Shown here: positions 35,405-47,970 of the stretch, in pieces | How the letters are laid out: the number at the start of each line of letters is the position of its first letter | Numbering within the stretch: position 1 is the stretch's first letter | Source: Himantopus leucocephalus | Taxonomy: Eukaryota; Chordata; Aves; Charadriiformes; Recurvirostridae | Assembly (NCBI GenBank): GCA_003993805.1 | Contig: RSEF01000031.1 | Span: forward strand, 54,616,130-54,680,129 | DNA length: 64,000 nt | Reading direction: 5' to 3' | Translations under genes and position numbers: made by a program | Notes under the pieces: generated by a model | The model's database searches: none | What the model saw: the letters and a program-made list of their open reading frames with translations, nothing else | What the model was told of the DNA's origin: nothing

Positions 35405-37732
35405 TCTCATCCACTTTGGGGTTCTCTATCATCGCCATATGACAATAATAAGCAACTCTTTTTCTTAAGGCTTGCCTGCCTGAGTGCCTCCCCCCTTTTC
35501 TCCCCACCTTCCCCAGCCACCATGTTCATTTTGTCTGCCATTGCAGAACTGCAGGAGTTGCCCTGCTTTGCTCTTTGTGACTCGAGGAATATGATGATCA
35601 TCTTATGTTTGACCTGGAAAGATGCAATAGATGTGAAAACTGAAGCAGTCACAAAACCATTCAGATATTTTTATGGAAACATACAGGTGGATTTAGTTGT
35701 TTCTCAAAGCCAGGAAAATACGGAGCACCACTTTTCTATCTGGCTAGATTAAGCAATGTCCTGGTCTGCCATTATTTTTAGGTGGTAACATAAAAGGAGG
35801 AGGGGCAAACTTTGTATTGACATCCTTCACTGCTATTGAGTTGTCCATGTTCTTCTGCAACAATTTCTAGCACCATGTTACGAAACACCAGGTGTGTAAG
35901 GCGACAAGCTGTTTTACCCGCAAGTCTGTGTCATCGTTTAATATTGTATAAATTAACTTCAGAAAGGATCATAAGATTAATGCCCAGGAAGAGGGGAGAA
36001 AAAAGCCCTCTTAAAATCCAGAGCAGATTTTAATAAATTACAGGGAGCTAATTTTCAATGTTTCAGCTAAAACTTCTGAGAAATCTAGTGGCATCCACAT
36101 TTGCACTTCAGCTGGCATGATGGCAGAGCTCAGACCTCCTGTCAGGACCAGTTGATGGAGCAGGTAGACCTTGGTGAGGAGTCACTGGCATAACAACGAA
36201 GACTGGTACTGTATGCCCAAAAAGTAGATGTTGAAGAAACCTGGCAGATACTGAAGTGCACAGACCCTGGATCAGAACCTTTTTAATTGATTTCCTTAAC
36301 CTTCTGACCTCTAGTATTTTCTTCCTATTGTATCTGTGTTTCTTAAACCTACCATTTATAAGGCACATAAGACCATCCACTGAAAGAACCCCATTGATAC
36401 AAAAGAGTGAGATTGCATCTGTCATATATCTCCATCACTTGATCAGACCAACAGCGTTCAGATCCCTACAAATTTGCTGCTACCAGGGTAGCTCCCATCC
36501 CTCTTTCCCTGCCTCTTGTCTTGCAGCCAGTACTTGGCATGTAAGTGTCAAAGAGCTGAAAGGTATCTATTAAAGTATTGACAGTCATTATAAAGGTCAG
36601 ACTGCCTCTTCTTTTTTTCTGATTTTCAACTGTTCCTTGGCAAAACTGGCAAAGCTTTCTCTGTTTGCACAGAGTGGAAGTATCAGGTATATTTGACGAA
36701 GGAGCCTGAGTAAACTGCAAAATAGCAATTAAATTCCAGGAAGAGACAATGAAAAAATGTTTGCTTTGTCACTGCTTAACGAGAAGAAGGGCCTGGCTCT
36801 TTCAAATTTTGTCATAAAGTGTTTTGACGACTTGTTACTAGTTAGCTGTGAATCTTTTGATCTCCTGATTTTGATAGACAATGACCCTGTCATCATATCA
36901 AAGCACTTCCTATTACAGTAAATGGAGAAGCACGGCTCTCTAGAGATATCCTTAGGGCAAAGTGTGTATGCATACTCAAGGAAGATGGAGAAAAAGGGAG
37001 AGATCTATAGCATCTAGCCTATTTAGGGTTTTTCTGTACTAGAAATACAATTGTGTCATGGGACCCACTTACAACACAGTTTCATTGTGGAGTGCAGCTG
37101 GTAACCTTAACCTTTAAGCCTTGCTGTGGAACATAGTTATGGACCCATCAACACTACAAAATAGGACCATATTGTATTTGAGTCGGGGCACAACTATGTT
37201 GTAACTTCGTCCCTTGTCACGGCTGTGATTTTACCACAGACAAGGCCTTCTAAAGCCCAGTATTGTATTATATGTCTTGTTCACTACTAATAATTGCTGC
37301 TGCTACTGCTGTTGTAGGGGAACCACCTGCTGTGTCCCTTTCTTTTGTAAAGCAGCCTCTTTAGCAGCAATAGTAGTAATTCTGGGAAACCCTAATGCAG
37401 ACTATTAATGTCATTTTATTCAATATAGTAACTGACAAGTTTAACATAGCAAATTTCTAACTTTGTACAGGAAAGTAAAGACCAAATCAGCGAAGGAGAG
37501 TGGTTGCTATCAGAAACTGTCTAATTCTGAGCTTTTCTGATGCCAGTAAAAGTCAAGGCTGTTAAAGATCCTCCTTTCAGCTTTTGTTACTGACATAAAC
37601 TTGATAGCGGCGCGTGAAGGTGTATACCATCCAGATTGCTGCCTTAACATCATTGCCAATGTTAGGTGATAAACCCAGCAAGAGACATGAATTCTTTTCA
37701 TGTTGCTCGTAAAATCTATTAGTCTGATATTT
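35405..37732. other. Unique non-coding sequence
   Basis: No gene or named repeat. The frames at 35396-35752 (118 codons, +) and 36108-36573 (105 codons on each strand) are open on opposite strands and have no known motif. Confidence 0.5.
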
Positions 37733-37762
37733 GGGGGAGGGAAGGGGGCAGTTGGGAAGGGG
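37733..37762 (+). other. G-quadruplex motif
   Basis: G-runs of 5, 3, 5, 3 and 4 are separated by A, AA, CAGTT and AA. This meets the canonical pattern and lies at the left edge of the GC-richer 37.7-39.3 kb patch. Confidence 0.65.
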
Positions 37763-39260
37763 TTGTGTGTTTGTATTTTGGAGTGAAGCAGGTGGTGAAC
37801 TCACCTAAATTCCCACCTTCATTTCCAAAGCTTGGGAGGGAAATGGGGAAAATGCCCAAAGAGCTGCCATGGGTCCACCCTTCCACTGCACTCCTACAAA
37901 TGGGAGGCTCAGTGAAGGCAACAGAGAGGACAGCATGCCTTAGCACAAGACCCTGCCATGGATGGGTAATGCTTCCCGCTTCTGCTGCTCTAACAATGCA
38001 GTGCAGGGCTCCTGTGAGGGGCTAATCCATCCTAGCCCCACTGGATACTCTCCAAGTGATGAGGCAGCCTGAGAGGAGCAGGGGGACCTCTACAGCAACA
38101 CATTGCAAGGTCATGGTTGCAACACAACCCTTGTGCCTCCAGCTACCATGCACCACCTACCCTATAGCCTATAGGGTGCTCAGAGGATAGCTTATAGCTC
38201 TGCTGTGTGGCAGCTCCTTAGAGATCCTACCAGACCTTTCAGGCAGGGGTGATAATTTTCCTATCGATAATGTCCCCACTGAAGTAGGGCACTGAAGTAT
38301 CTTGCGCCCCATACCCAAACATGCCAAGGAGGGATGCATTGACTGTGCTCAGGGCAAAGCAGCCTGGGCTAGCTGAAGCACACTTGCATTGAAATCTTTG
38401 CAGGGGAAAATTGAAAGGAGGACACACCTCCTCAGAGCACAGGGCAACTTTCAGGAGCAGCCCTTTCCTCAAGAGCGGCATTGGCAGAGTGGCAGGAACT
38501 ACTTTCCCAAAGCAGGCCAGAGAAATGCAGCTGCCCTGATGGGGGAACTGTGAAGACTTCAAAATCAAGTAGATGGTGCCTCAACACAATGGTGGCTGCC
38601 ATGCTGAACACAGAGAGGGATGTAGGCACCTCAAATGCGAGAGCAAAGAGGCGTCAGGGCTCCAACACAGCTTGCCTGGAGGCACTTTGTCACCAGAGAA
38701 CAGACGTTGGGAATAAAGAAAAGGAAGATGGATGGAGTATCACAGTAAACTTTGTTACTGCAGTAGTTTTATTTGCAATTATTTCATAATTTATAGGTTT
38801 CCCTATGTCACGTTCCACCACTGTATCTCTGTGCCTCTCCAAGGCTGAAAACCAACCTGCAGTGCTTGATACCTCCTTAGTCTTTTTACTGAAGAGCACA
38901 AGGAGCCACAGCCCCCGGGAAGTGCATACGAAAACACATGAACGTTGCCTGACTGTCACGGAAGAAAAGGTGTGTGGGGAGCAGGAGGGCAGGGGAGGCA
39001 CTGCACAGCGTCAGCCCCACTTTCAGGGGGAAATACAGCCACGGTTTTATTGCTCTGCCTTCCTCAGGGTGGCAGAGGCAAGGCTGGCTGGGAAGATGTA
39101 CTGATTTGAGGGTTGCTGCCTGTAGCTGCCTTCCCTGCTTTCACCTGTGGGAAGGTGATACAGAGCCTAGGGCTGGAGCCACGTCCAGCCCATTTTCCCC
39201 CTCCTGCAAATTTATGCACGAAGTCTGGGTTGCTGCTTACGTGGCGGCATTATCCTAGTA
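37763..39260. other. GC-richer patch, many overlapping open frames, no credible gene
   Basis: Both strands are open in several frames (84-109 codons), as expected in GC-richer DNA. Translations show no domains. A 9-bp-arm palindrome lies at 38159-38177. An unrecognised old repeat or a non-coding transcript is possible. Confidence 0.4.
38159..38177. other. Palindrome, 9-bp arms, 1-nt spacer
   Basis: ACCCTATAG and CTATAGGGT flank a single C. Confidence 0.7.
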
Positions 39261-41665
39261 AAGCCATTCACAGTGATGGTAGAGCCTGAGGGGATACACA
39301 GCTCTGCCTGTAGCTACAATCACTCACGTTTCAGAGAATTACTGCTGTCAGACCTGGCTGCCGACTGCCTTCTCACAGCGCCTTCTGCTAGAGAGCCAGG
39401 GAGGAGGCAAGGGCTCATTGCAGAACGTAATTCCATTTGATAATCCATCCCAGTTACTACTAACAAAGACTGCTTTCCCTTTTCTTTTCTTCACCTTTTA
39501 TACCTTCTCACTGAAGTTTAAAGCCTCTCCCTGCAACATAGTGGAATTGCATCTACAATGTTGAAACCTCTCCTTGCAAAAAAATAGTCTGTCCTGGTAT
39601 AATTTATTAATTTCTTTTGTTCAGGAAAATAAAGTTATCTTTTACCAAAGACAGAAAGTAGAGTGAATATTTCTAAAATATTCAACATATAGCCAGCTTG
39701 GCTTCTCAGCTAAAATTTCTGGTCTTGTTCTATTTTTCTTCCATAAAGCAATACATATTTTCCTTTTCTACAAGCTCTCTCCTGATAAAAGTTTTCTCTT
39801 CTCAACCACTGCTAAAAAGCAACGTGAAAAGAAGTGTTATGGGAATTGGCTGTCTGAACTTCAGCTGTCTTTAGCCAGCATAATGTGTAAATTTTGTTTT
39901 TAGTGAGTACGAAACAGCTTCACTCGTGAAAAGTTGTCTTCACTCACAGTGAAAAAAAAAGCAAACATGCACATACATTTCTTTTTTTTTTTTTTCACTC
40001 AGCACAAAAAAATTAAATTTTCCATTCTGCAATAAGTGTTGTCAGGCAACTGTAATTAATACCTGCTGGAGACAGCCATTGCCCTCCATGAACGGGCTTT
40101 GAATTTGCCTGTACAGGAGCTACAGATTTCCATTATACATCTCAAATGGCACCGATTTTGAAAGAAAGCAACCAAAACTGGAAGTTTTTTCTGGCTGAAA
40201 ATGCACTAAGCAGTTTCTGGGCTTTTGTGTTTTGTTGTTTTTTTTTCCCCCCGGGTAGTTATTCCTAACATAAGGCTGATGTTTAACATCTTCCTTCTGT
40301 CCCAATACCAGGGCTTCCATCTGCTTTGAATCTGTTGGCTGCTGAACACCTACAGATGGTCAAGCAGGTAATTGTGTGTCTGAATGGAGAGCACAGAAAG
40401 GAACGACCACCTCCTAAGATGCCCCTGGTGAGCACGGGAGAGAAGAGACAAGGTAGAGGGACAACACAAGGGCAGAAGGCACGTCATCTATGTCTCCTTC
40501 TGAAGGTCAAGAAAATGCCTCTGTTTGAGCATGTTCTCTCAATTCCGCTTTAACTGGGGCCCTGGTTGAATCAGGAGTCTCAGGGTTTGGTAATGTAACT
40601 TATTAAAGCACTCAATCCCCTGAGCTTCTCCTAAAAGCCGGGTTTTGGCAAGCTGCTCCTGCAAGCAGGGGCTGCTGAAATGCATTTCTAGTCTCAAATC
40701 TGCCTTACATCTCCACTAAGCAGCTCTTGGTTCTGTTTTCACTCAGCTCTTGTCCATACTTATGTATCAGTCAAAAACACGACATCTCTTTCATCTCAGC
40801 AATGTCCAAGGAGTATTCATGGAGAAAATCCAATACAAGAAAAAGAAAAGCACTGCTCTAAGTGTCTGAAGATGAGCACTGGGAAAGCTCAAACATACTC
40901 GACATGCCCTAAATCACCAGGTGTGGGTGATGTTAAAATTTTCCCTGTTCTGATCTTTCGTTTCCCTGATAAAGGCATCCATTGACCGAAAAATCTTTTA
41001 TTGCATTAGGGCATGCTGCAGATGTCCTAGAACGTGGGTGGTCCTGAAGGCATATTGATAAAAAACCCTGTACATCCCGACAGCTTGTAGTTTCACCAAA
41101 GGCATTGCATGGAAGGGGCTTCACAAAGACAAAATTCAGCCTCCAGCAGTTTCAGCACAGGTGGTTACGAATGCTGAAAACTGCTTCTTATGCACAGAGT
41201 TGTTGAAATCAGGTTAATACCACAACATGAGCTACTATTGGGAAGTCAAAAAACACTGTGCCCATGAAATAGCTTGAAATAAACAAATGCAACAATATAA
41301 ATACTTTTTTTTTTTTTTCCTGGGAAGCACTAAAAAAGAATATCTAATAATATCTGCATTTGTCAAGGGCATGTCCAGGAAGCACTCTCGTCTCTCAGCA
41401 AAAGAAAAGTGCTTCAGAGGTGAATCTCACCCAGACTCTTGTTTTACAGAAAAATAGAGGGACATTGTTAGATAGTCGTGAGACTTTGTAAATTCATTAT
41501 CCACGTCCATCCCTATAGCTACACACCTGGATTGCAATTCTCTACCACTGAGTTATGTTTCATTACTTCTAGGTAATACTACATGATTATTTCTGCTTAT
41601 GGATGACCATGAAAGCTAACCAGAAACGAGCTGGTCCGACGTATGGGTAAGCTGTCACCTTTAAG
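39261..41665. other. Unique non-coding sequence
   Basis: T-runs lie at about 39982-39995 and 41306-41319. The balanced segment 40040-40150 has a conserved-element look, but nothing can be named. Confidence 0.45.
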
Positions 41666-41690
41666 AAAAACAAAACAAAACAAAACAAAA
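41666..41690. repeat. (AAAAC)n simple repeat
   Basis: Five near-perfect AAAAC units. It could be the tail of an unrecognised retroposon, but no body is visible upstream. Confidence 0.85.
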
Positions 41691-42862
41691 TATATCTCAC
41701 TGGGGCTTTGTGCACTATACTCTTTCCTCACGCAATACCATTTTAATTTCCTTCATAAGCCCTGCTCCTCCCTTTCATAGCCTGGTTATGATTCTCCACC
41801 CTTCCCTGCATTGCCTCAAAAATATGATGGTCAGTCAGGATGATGCAGTTGATAATCACCACAAAAAAGCTTTTCTTGGAAGAATTAAGCCATCATCTCA
41901 GTCTTTCTCTGTGTTTTATGTGTTACAATGGGATATGCCCTTTGTAGCAAAGAAAAAAATGTATTTCTGCCTCCTTTGGATATAAAACACTTTGGTGTTT
42001 TGCCCATGTATTGATGATGCTATATTGCTCGCAAGACCTTGACTTTTTGCGGACTGCAAAGCCCAAAGATCTCACAGTCCTTTTCATGCACTATGAGCCC
42101 TCGCTGCCTCTCTTGGAGCAGTTTTGATGATATTGCTCCATGTTGGATGTTGAAGCCAAGGCAGATGTTAATAAGAGCCACAGAGGATGGTGGCAGAGAG
42201 AAGGGACAAGACTCAGGGTTCTCGGTCTACCTGCGGGTTACATCTGCCTTCAAATGAAGACAAAGCAGGAGCTTGTGCTTTAGCTTTATGACTCAGTTTT
42301 TTACCAGTTCTATCCATTTTTTTGGGCAGCTAAATGTCACAGGTTCAAATTCATGATGGAAGCAATGTCACCATTTCTGCACCTATCTACTAGCTGCAGT
42401 GAAAAGGTCGTACGCGTGGCCAGCGTGAAATTGTGCCCACCAAAGAGATGTCATTGCTGGAAATCAGGCTCTGAGTATTTCTGCTGAAGAAAGAGCAGGT
42501 AAGAACATTACTTTGTCAGACATTACAGATGAAGTAGTGTTGCTTCAGCAGTGAAAAGATCTTTAGACTACTGAAAACTACTTTAAGGCCCAGAGGCACT
42601 GCCAAAGAAAAAAGAATGATTTTTTCAGTGGCCTTCATCCTGTTCCTACTTTCTCCAGTAGTATGTTTCTCTTACAGTGCTATAGATTAAGGTGAAGGAT
42701 CCTTTCCTGATACGTAGTGGAGCTCATTCCCCAAAAACCATAAAAATAGATTGCTCTTATGATTCCATTAACTGCTATATTTCCAAGAGCTATTTTAATT
42801 CACCTCCATCCCTCTGTAGCACTTCTTACTCAGGGCCAGAGGCAGGCTTGGTTGGTTTTTTT
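41691..42862. other. Unique non-coding sequence
   Basis: Nothing recognisable. The 91-codon frame at 41710-41985 has no domain. Confidence 0.5.
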
Positions 42863-42889
42863 TCAAGAACAGGGGACACCTGTTCTTGA
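42863..42889. other. Perfect inverted repeat, 11-bp arms, 5-nt loop
   Basis: TCAAGAACAGG (42863-42873) and CCTGTTCTTGA (42879-42889) flank GGACA. The arms contain AGAACA and TGTTCT, the two halves of a steroid-receptor (GRE/ARE-type) palindrome, but they are separated by 9 bases rather than the canonical 3. A stem-loop in RNA is equally possible. Confidence 0.8.
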
Positions 42890-45800
42890 TGACAACACAG
42901 GACCAGGATGCTCTGGCAGCATTTTCGCGCAGAGAACAGTTGTGTTCATTAGCCAAGACAACAAAATAATGAATGGGAAGGAAATTCTGCAGAGGAAACT
43001 AGGCTTATCACTGCTGTAAAATCTGTGTCACGGATGCTGCTGGGGGGAGATGGGGATGCTGGGGATCGGAGATAGCTGCAATAGCACAAACCCTTCCCGC
43101 CACCGGTGCTGTGAGCAGCTTTCAAGACTCTTAACAAAAGGTTGAAAATCGTTATTGTCTCCTAGTCCTACGGCGTGCCTCCCTGCTCATCGCGGAGGAG
43201 AGTGACCTTCTGGTCTGAAAGTGGCAGAAGAAATACAGGCAACAACGGCACGTACAAGGATGGCCCCACAACCCTTGTCAGGCTGTGATATACAGCTCAC
43301 CAGGAATTTATATCAAACTGGTGGAGATTGGGGGCCCCATAAAACTGTACAGCCTCAACCCAGTGAAATAAGGTTAGTAAAATACATAAACTCTGATACT
43401 GCGCAGTGAAGTATGCCTCCAGTCAACTGCAATTCACTGGTGGCATCATGATGGATACCCCAGCAGCCTGTTTTTTTTGCTGATGGATCTGACCAGTGCG
43501 TGCCTTCAGCTCCTTTCCTCTCTCTGCTTTTTGCCTCCCCACCTCTGTGCTGCCCGTTAGGATACAGGAGTGAGGTTTTCTGGCTGCAGAGTCAATGCTA
43601 AATAGTGACACTTCAGCAAAACCTACTGCGTATCTGCTGAATGATAACTCATCTCATCCAAGCTCCAGTCCAGAACAAAAGTCCACACTTACAAAATGAA
43701 AAATACAACAGGAGGCAAAAAGAAAAAAGAGGCAATTAAAAAAAAAAAAATCTGTGCTGATGCTGTCTGGTCTGTCTCATGGAGGAAAACACACCACGCA
43801 GAAACACTGGTTTTTTTACACTTCGTACTACTGTCAGTGTGATGTTGAACAAGTGCCATTAATCAAGAGCTCTGTAATTCATTAGGCACAGTGATGTACT
43901 TGAAATGTTTTTCAGTAACATTGTTCAAAACCCCTGTAAAAGATTTGAAAAAGTAAGCTAAAAAGAGTTAAATGCTGCATTATAAAACCAGGAGCGAATT
44001 TAATTGGAAGTAACAACTTTCTCACTGTTAACCCAATAAATATGAAAACAGAGAAATCTTCAGTGCCTTGGCGGATCACCCCAGATGTTTCCCTGTCAGC
44101 ATCCTGAGCAAGACTGCAGCAGCCAACGTTTGCCAGAGGGAAGTGCAGACCCTATGGCTGTGCAGGTTATTCCCCTTCTTGCCTTTATCCTATTGCTGTG
44201 AGTCCAAAATTGTCTCATACAGCAGAAGCAGTTGGGTATTTATCATTTAATTGATGTAGACCCTGTCTAATACAGCTACAGATGACCTCAATATTTATAC
44301 CAGCACCCAAATCTGGTTTATAACTGGATTAAACTGTAAACCTGTGTGGTATCTGATGGCAATAACTTCCAGAGGTAGATTACACATATTGCAAAACAAG
44401 ACTTTCCTCATAATCATAACATTTTCAACTAACATCCTTGTCGTGAATACAATTCACCTTCTGCATATAGCTTGATTTATGTGCATCTATCATGCAATCT
44501 CTTATTGGATTCCCTTTTAAAAAGAGGATTCTTGCCCTTTTAGTAGCTCTTCAGACAGGATGCATTTTACATATTTAATTATTTCCATTACCTTTGCTGT
44601 TTTTCTTTTTACTTTTCTCTTGCAGTATGGTGACAGTGTACCTGAGCAGACTATTCTGAGTGAGGGAATGGTATGTTTTTAACAGTTAGCACGGTATTCT
44701 CAGTACAGAGAATCTTTCGTTGTCCTACTTGCAATATTTTCTTGGGTTTCTTTGCCCATGTGAATGCCTGCAGTTCAGTCAGAACCTGGGTATGTCACAA
44801 GTACTTTGAGCTATCCTTGAGTTGTTTCCAGAGCATCTTCATTTACATATCGTGATACTTAATTCCACCTGGCTTTGACATCTGCAGACACAAACTTCCT
44901 TAGCTGCTTCTGCAGATTCTTGCAGTCTTTCTTGTCTTGACTAATCTGAATTCTTTTTTGTTACTTGAAGACCTTGTTAGGCTTCGTTTGATCAAAAGGA
45001 AATAGATTACATCAATTATTTTACAGGACTTCTAACTTTTAATTATTATACTTTGCTAAAATAAAAATTTGCTTGTCCTTTCTGCCTTTCAATACATTGT
45101 CTATTTATAGATAATCTGTCTCATCTATTTCAAACCTTTTTTTTTTTTTTTACATCAAAANTTTCCTTAACACCCAATAGTGTTGGACTTTGACAGAGGA
45201 TTATGTTACATTGACTATTTCTGGTTCATCCATCCCATTGATAAAATTTTTGCATATGTGTAGTAGGTTGTAGAATTGTGAATTTTTTTTTCTTATAGAA
45301 CCTAGATAACACTTTTATGATCTATGTGCCCTTGATCTTCCACTGGATGGCATACAGTTAGGCTGCCATTTTTCCAACAAAAAGCTGTACAAGCCAAAAA
45401 GTTTCGCTACCTTGAAAAGTCTAAAAAGTGGTAAACCTGTGAAAAATAGCTTTGTAATGCTATACCTGCATGGTAATGAATGAGGTAACTTATAAACAAA
45501 TAAGTAGTTTATAAATAACGGTATGAAAGTAATAAACCTGTGTACATCAAGTGATTCTACACAGAAATAAGCAACCCGTCTGAATTCCTCTTTCCTTGCA
45601 GAGTTTAGCTACAGCCACCAGTTATACATGCACTTAGGTTTTTTTAATTATGTTAAAAAAATCATCCAGAAAACATTCTGAAATGGAAGTCTTGCAAGTA
45701 GAAAGATGATTCAGAAGTACATGCCAAGGAGCCTTGTCAATACCCTGATGGCGTCGCACATGATGCTGTTTCAAGAGCTCTACAGATGGATTACACATGA

Positions 45801-47559
45801 GTTGGAGACCTGTAATGATGTCACCTGCTTTCTGAGAGAGTGACCCTGGACGTTACAGCACAAGTTTAGGGGCCTTTGTCTCCCTCCAGTGTGCATTGAT
45901 GGTGTTGCAATGCCAGGAGTGACCGCTCTCTCCCAGTAGCACCCAGAAACCACACGCAGCGTGCACCAGTGTTGTTTCCAACATGACCTGGAAGCTGTTC
46001 TGCCCACTTCCACCTACATTTGCTCTGCCAAGACCGGCTCAAATGCCTCTTCCAAACAGAACCAAATTTGCAATATTTTAAAGTTATCAATACATATATT
46101 TTTAAAGAGATGACTCACCACCATGCATCAGATGACCAGCGACTTTATTGTATAGATGTCAGTGACCAGCAGGTCCACCCTTCTTTTGAATGTCTTCTTA
46201 CTGTCTCCCACTCACAAAACTTAGGATCTTCTCCTCTGGCCCAAGTGAAGCATTTAATTTCAGGTTTATCTTTGTTAACTACTGCTTGGTGCAAAAATAT
46301 GCACAGCTACTATGCCTTAATTTCTGTGTGAAGAAGTCGTTAAGTTGATCACCTGAGGACCCTGTGTCAAAGGCCATGGATTAATCACGCTATTTTAGTA
46401 TCATGAATACCTCTGCTGAGATTTTTGCTTTATCTTCATTACAGGTAAGTAATTCTGTGCTTTTGCAACATTACCCAGGTCCTCTCTTGAGGTTTTATGA
46501 ACCTTAATCTTCTAAGGCCTACGTAAGTCCGCTTGCCATTATTTCACTTCCTTCAATTTAGCTGCCAGACACAGAATATTTTCATAATAAAACTTATCAA
46601 CTTATATTGTTGGCCGGTTTACTCAATAAATATGTAAATACACATTTTAACCATGATTCTGGCAAGAACTATGACGTAGTTTTATGTTACTCACTAATTT
46701 ATTACTAATAAATATACATATTATATTTTCTCTACGGATATTGTGTATGTGCCTGTCTGCTGCTTTCTCGAGCAAATGTCGTAACAGTGAAGGCATTGGA
46801 AGTTTAGAATAGTAATTTCCAAGGATGTTCCCCCCTTATCCCATCCCTCAAACTGTTTCTGACTGTAACATAAGTCAAGGAAATTAGGCAAATGCTTGAT
46901 GACTCCAAAAATGAAACTCCAGTGTGTGCTACCAATAGTTCTGCAGGAAGCTAATGCCATAACTGGCATAAAATGCAATTTCTGATAAAATTAAAACTAC
47001 ATATATTTTCTATTCGGTTAAAATATGTCTTTTTTCCTAAAAGAGGCAAGGAAACAGTTTTTTTGCTTAGGTTCTTTACTTGCTGCTGAAAATGAGGTTT
47101 GGCTTTAAAGAACTTCCATTTTGGTAGGAGTGATGCTAGATATCACTTCTATGCCATTTATCCAGCGTTTCTTTTTATTCAATTATTTAGCAACATTGAG
47201 TGAAACAGCTTTTAGTTTACCAGGCTTTCTGCAGTGCCATTTGCTGAATCAAAAATCATTTATAGTCACCGAATAAAGTTAAAATTATGTGTACCAGGAC
47301 TAATTAATTATATTTACTGCAGACAGGTAATATTCTTGCACATAATGATTATATTATAACTGTAAAAATAGATGAGTTTAAAAAGCAAATGTACAAAGGC
47401 TGCATTTAATAAATTGGACACACAAGGCTCACAAACTTGCTATTTGAAGTGGACAAGGTGCAGAGGTGGTTTTGACTGCAAAGAAAGCCTATCTCTCCCT
47501 CTATCCATCCATCCAAGGTATTTTAAGGCATTATCATTTTGGCATCTACATCCCAATTA
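42890..47559. other. Unique non-coding sequence
   Basis: No exon or named repeat. Contains T-rich and A-rich runs (about 43740 and 45137-45151) and a single undetermined base at 45161. Frames at 45780-46331 (74-103 codons) are open on both strands without known domains. Confidence 0.5.
45161..45161. other. Single ambiguous base (N)
   Basis: One N follows a 14-T run and TACATCAAAA, probably a base-call failure beside a homopolymer. Confidence 0.9.
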
Positions 47560-47970
47560 GTGACAAGAGCTACAGAATGAGCTCCTATTTCCATTACAGC
47601 TTGCTGCTAATGGCAGGAATGAGTTTATTTAGCAACAATAAGCATAATGTTCTAAGTGTCTACTCCATAAAGTTCTTGCTTGTACCAATGCCTGCACACA
47701 AGTGTCACATTTTTAGACCCGTAGTTGGGGCATTCATTAAAACTTCTCTGCATGCAGACGCAGCGCTCAATCCCTGCCTTATAGTTTTGGGTAATCACCA
47801 TTCTCAAGTGGCAGCCGTGTGGCTAAATGTATTGCTTCATGAAGAGGTTTCATCAGGCATCTGAAACATATTCGGCATTAGGCTTATTGAGAAATCATCT
47901 TTGTTAGCAGGGTGGGTTTAACTGTGCCTTTCTCACAGGTTTATGTGTTTAATTAGCTGTCAGAACGGAG
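47560..47970. promoter_or_regulatory. Candidate conserved regulatory block
   Basis: The block is non-repetitive, evenly composed and open for 132 codons on + (47466-47864), but the translation shows no domain. The end carries GTTTAATTAGCTGTCAG, with an overlapping homeodomain core (TAATTA) and a TALE-type core (CTGTCA). Openness plus high complexity in AT-rich DNA is a feature of some strongly conserved non-coding elements. A cross-species alignment would be needed to tell this from chance. Confidence 0.25.

Noticed and set aside
41666..41690. (AAAAC)n as a retroposon tail
   Set aside because: No recognisable retroposon body on its 5' side.
47466..47864. 132-codon + frame as a gene
   Set aside because: No domain or splice context; better kept as a possible non-coding element.
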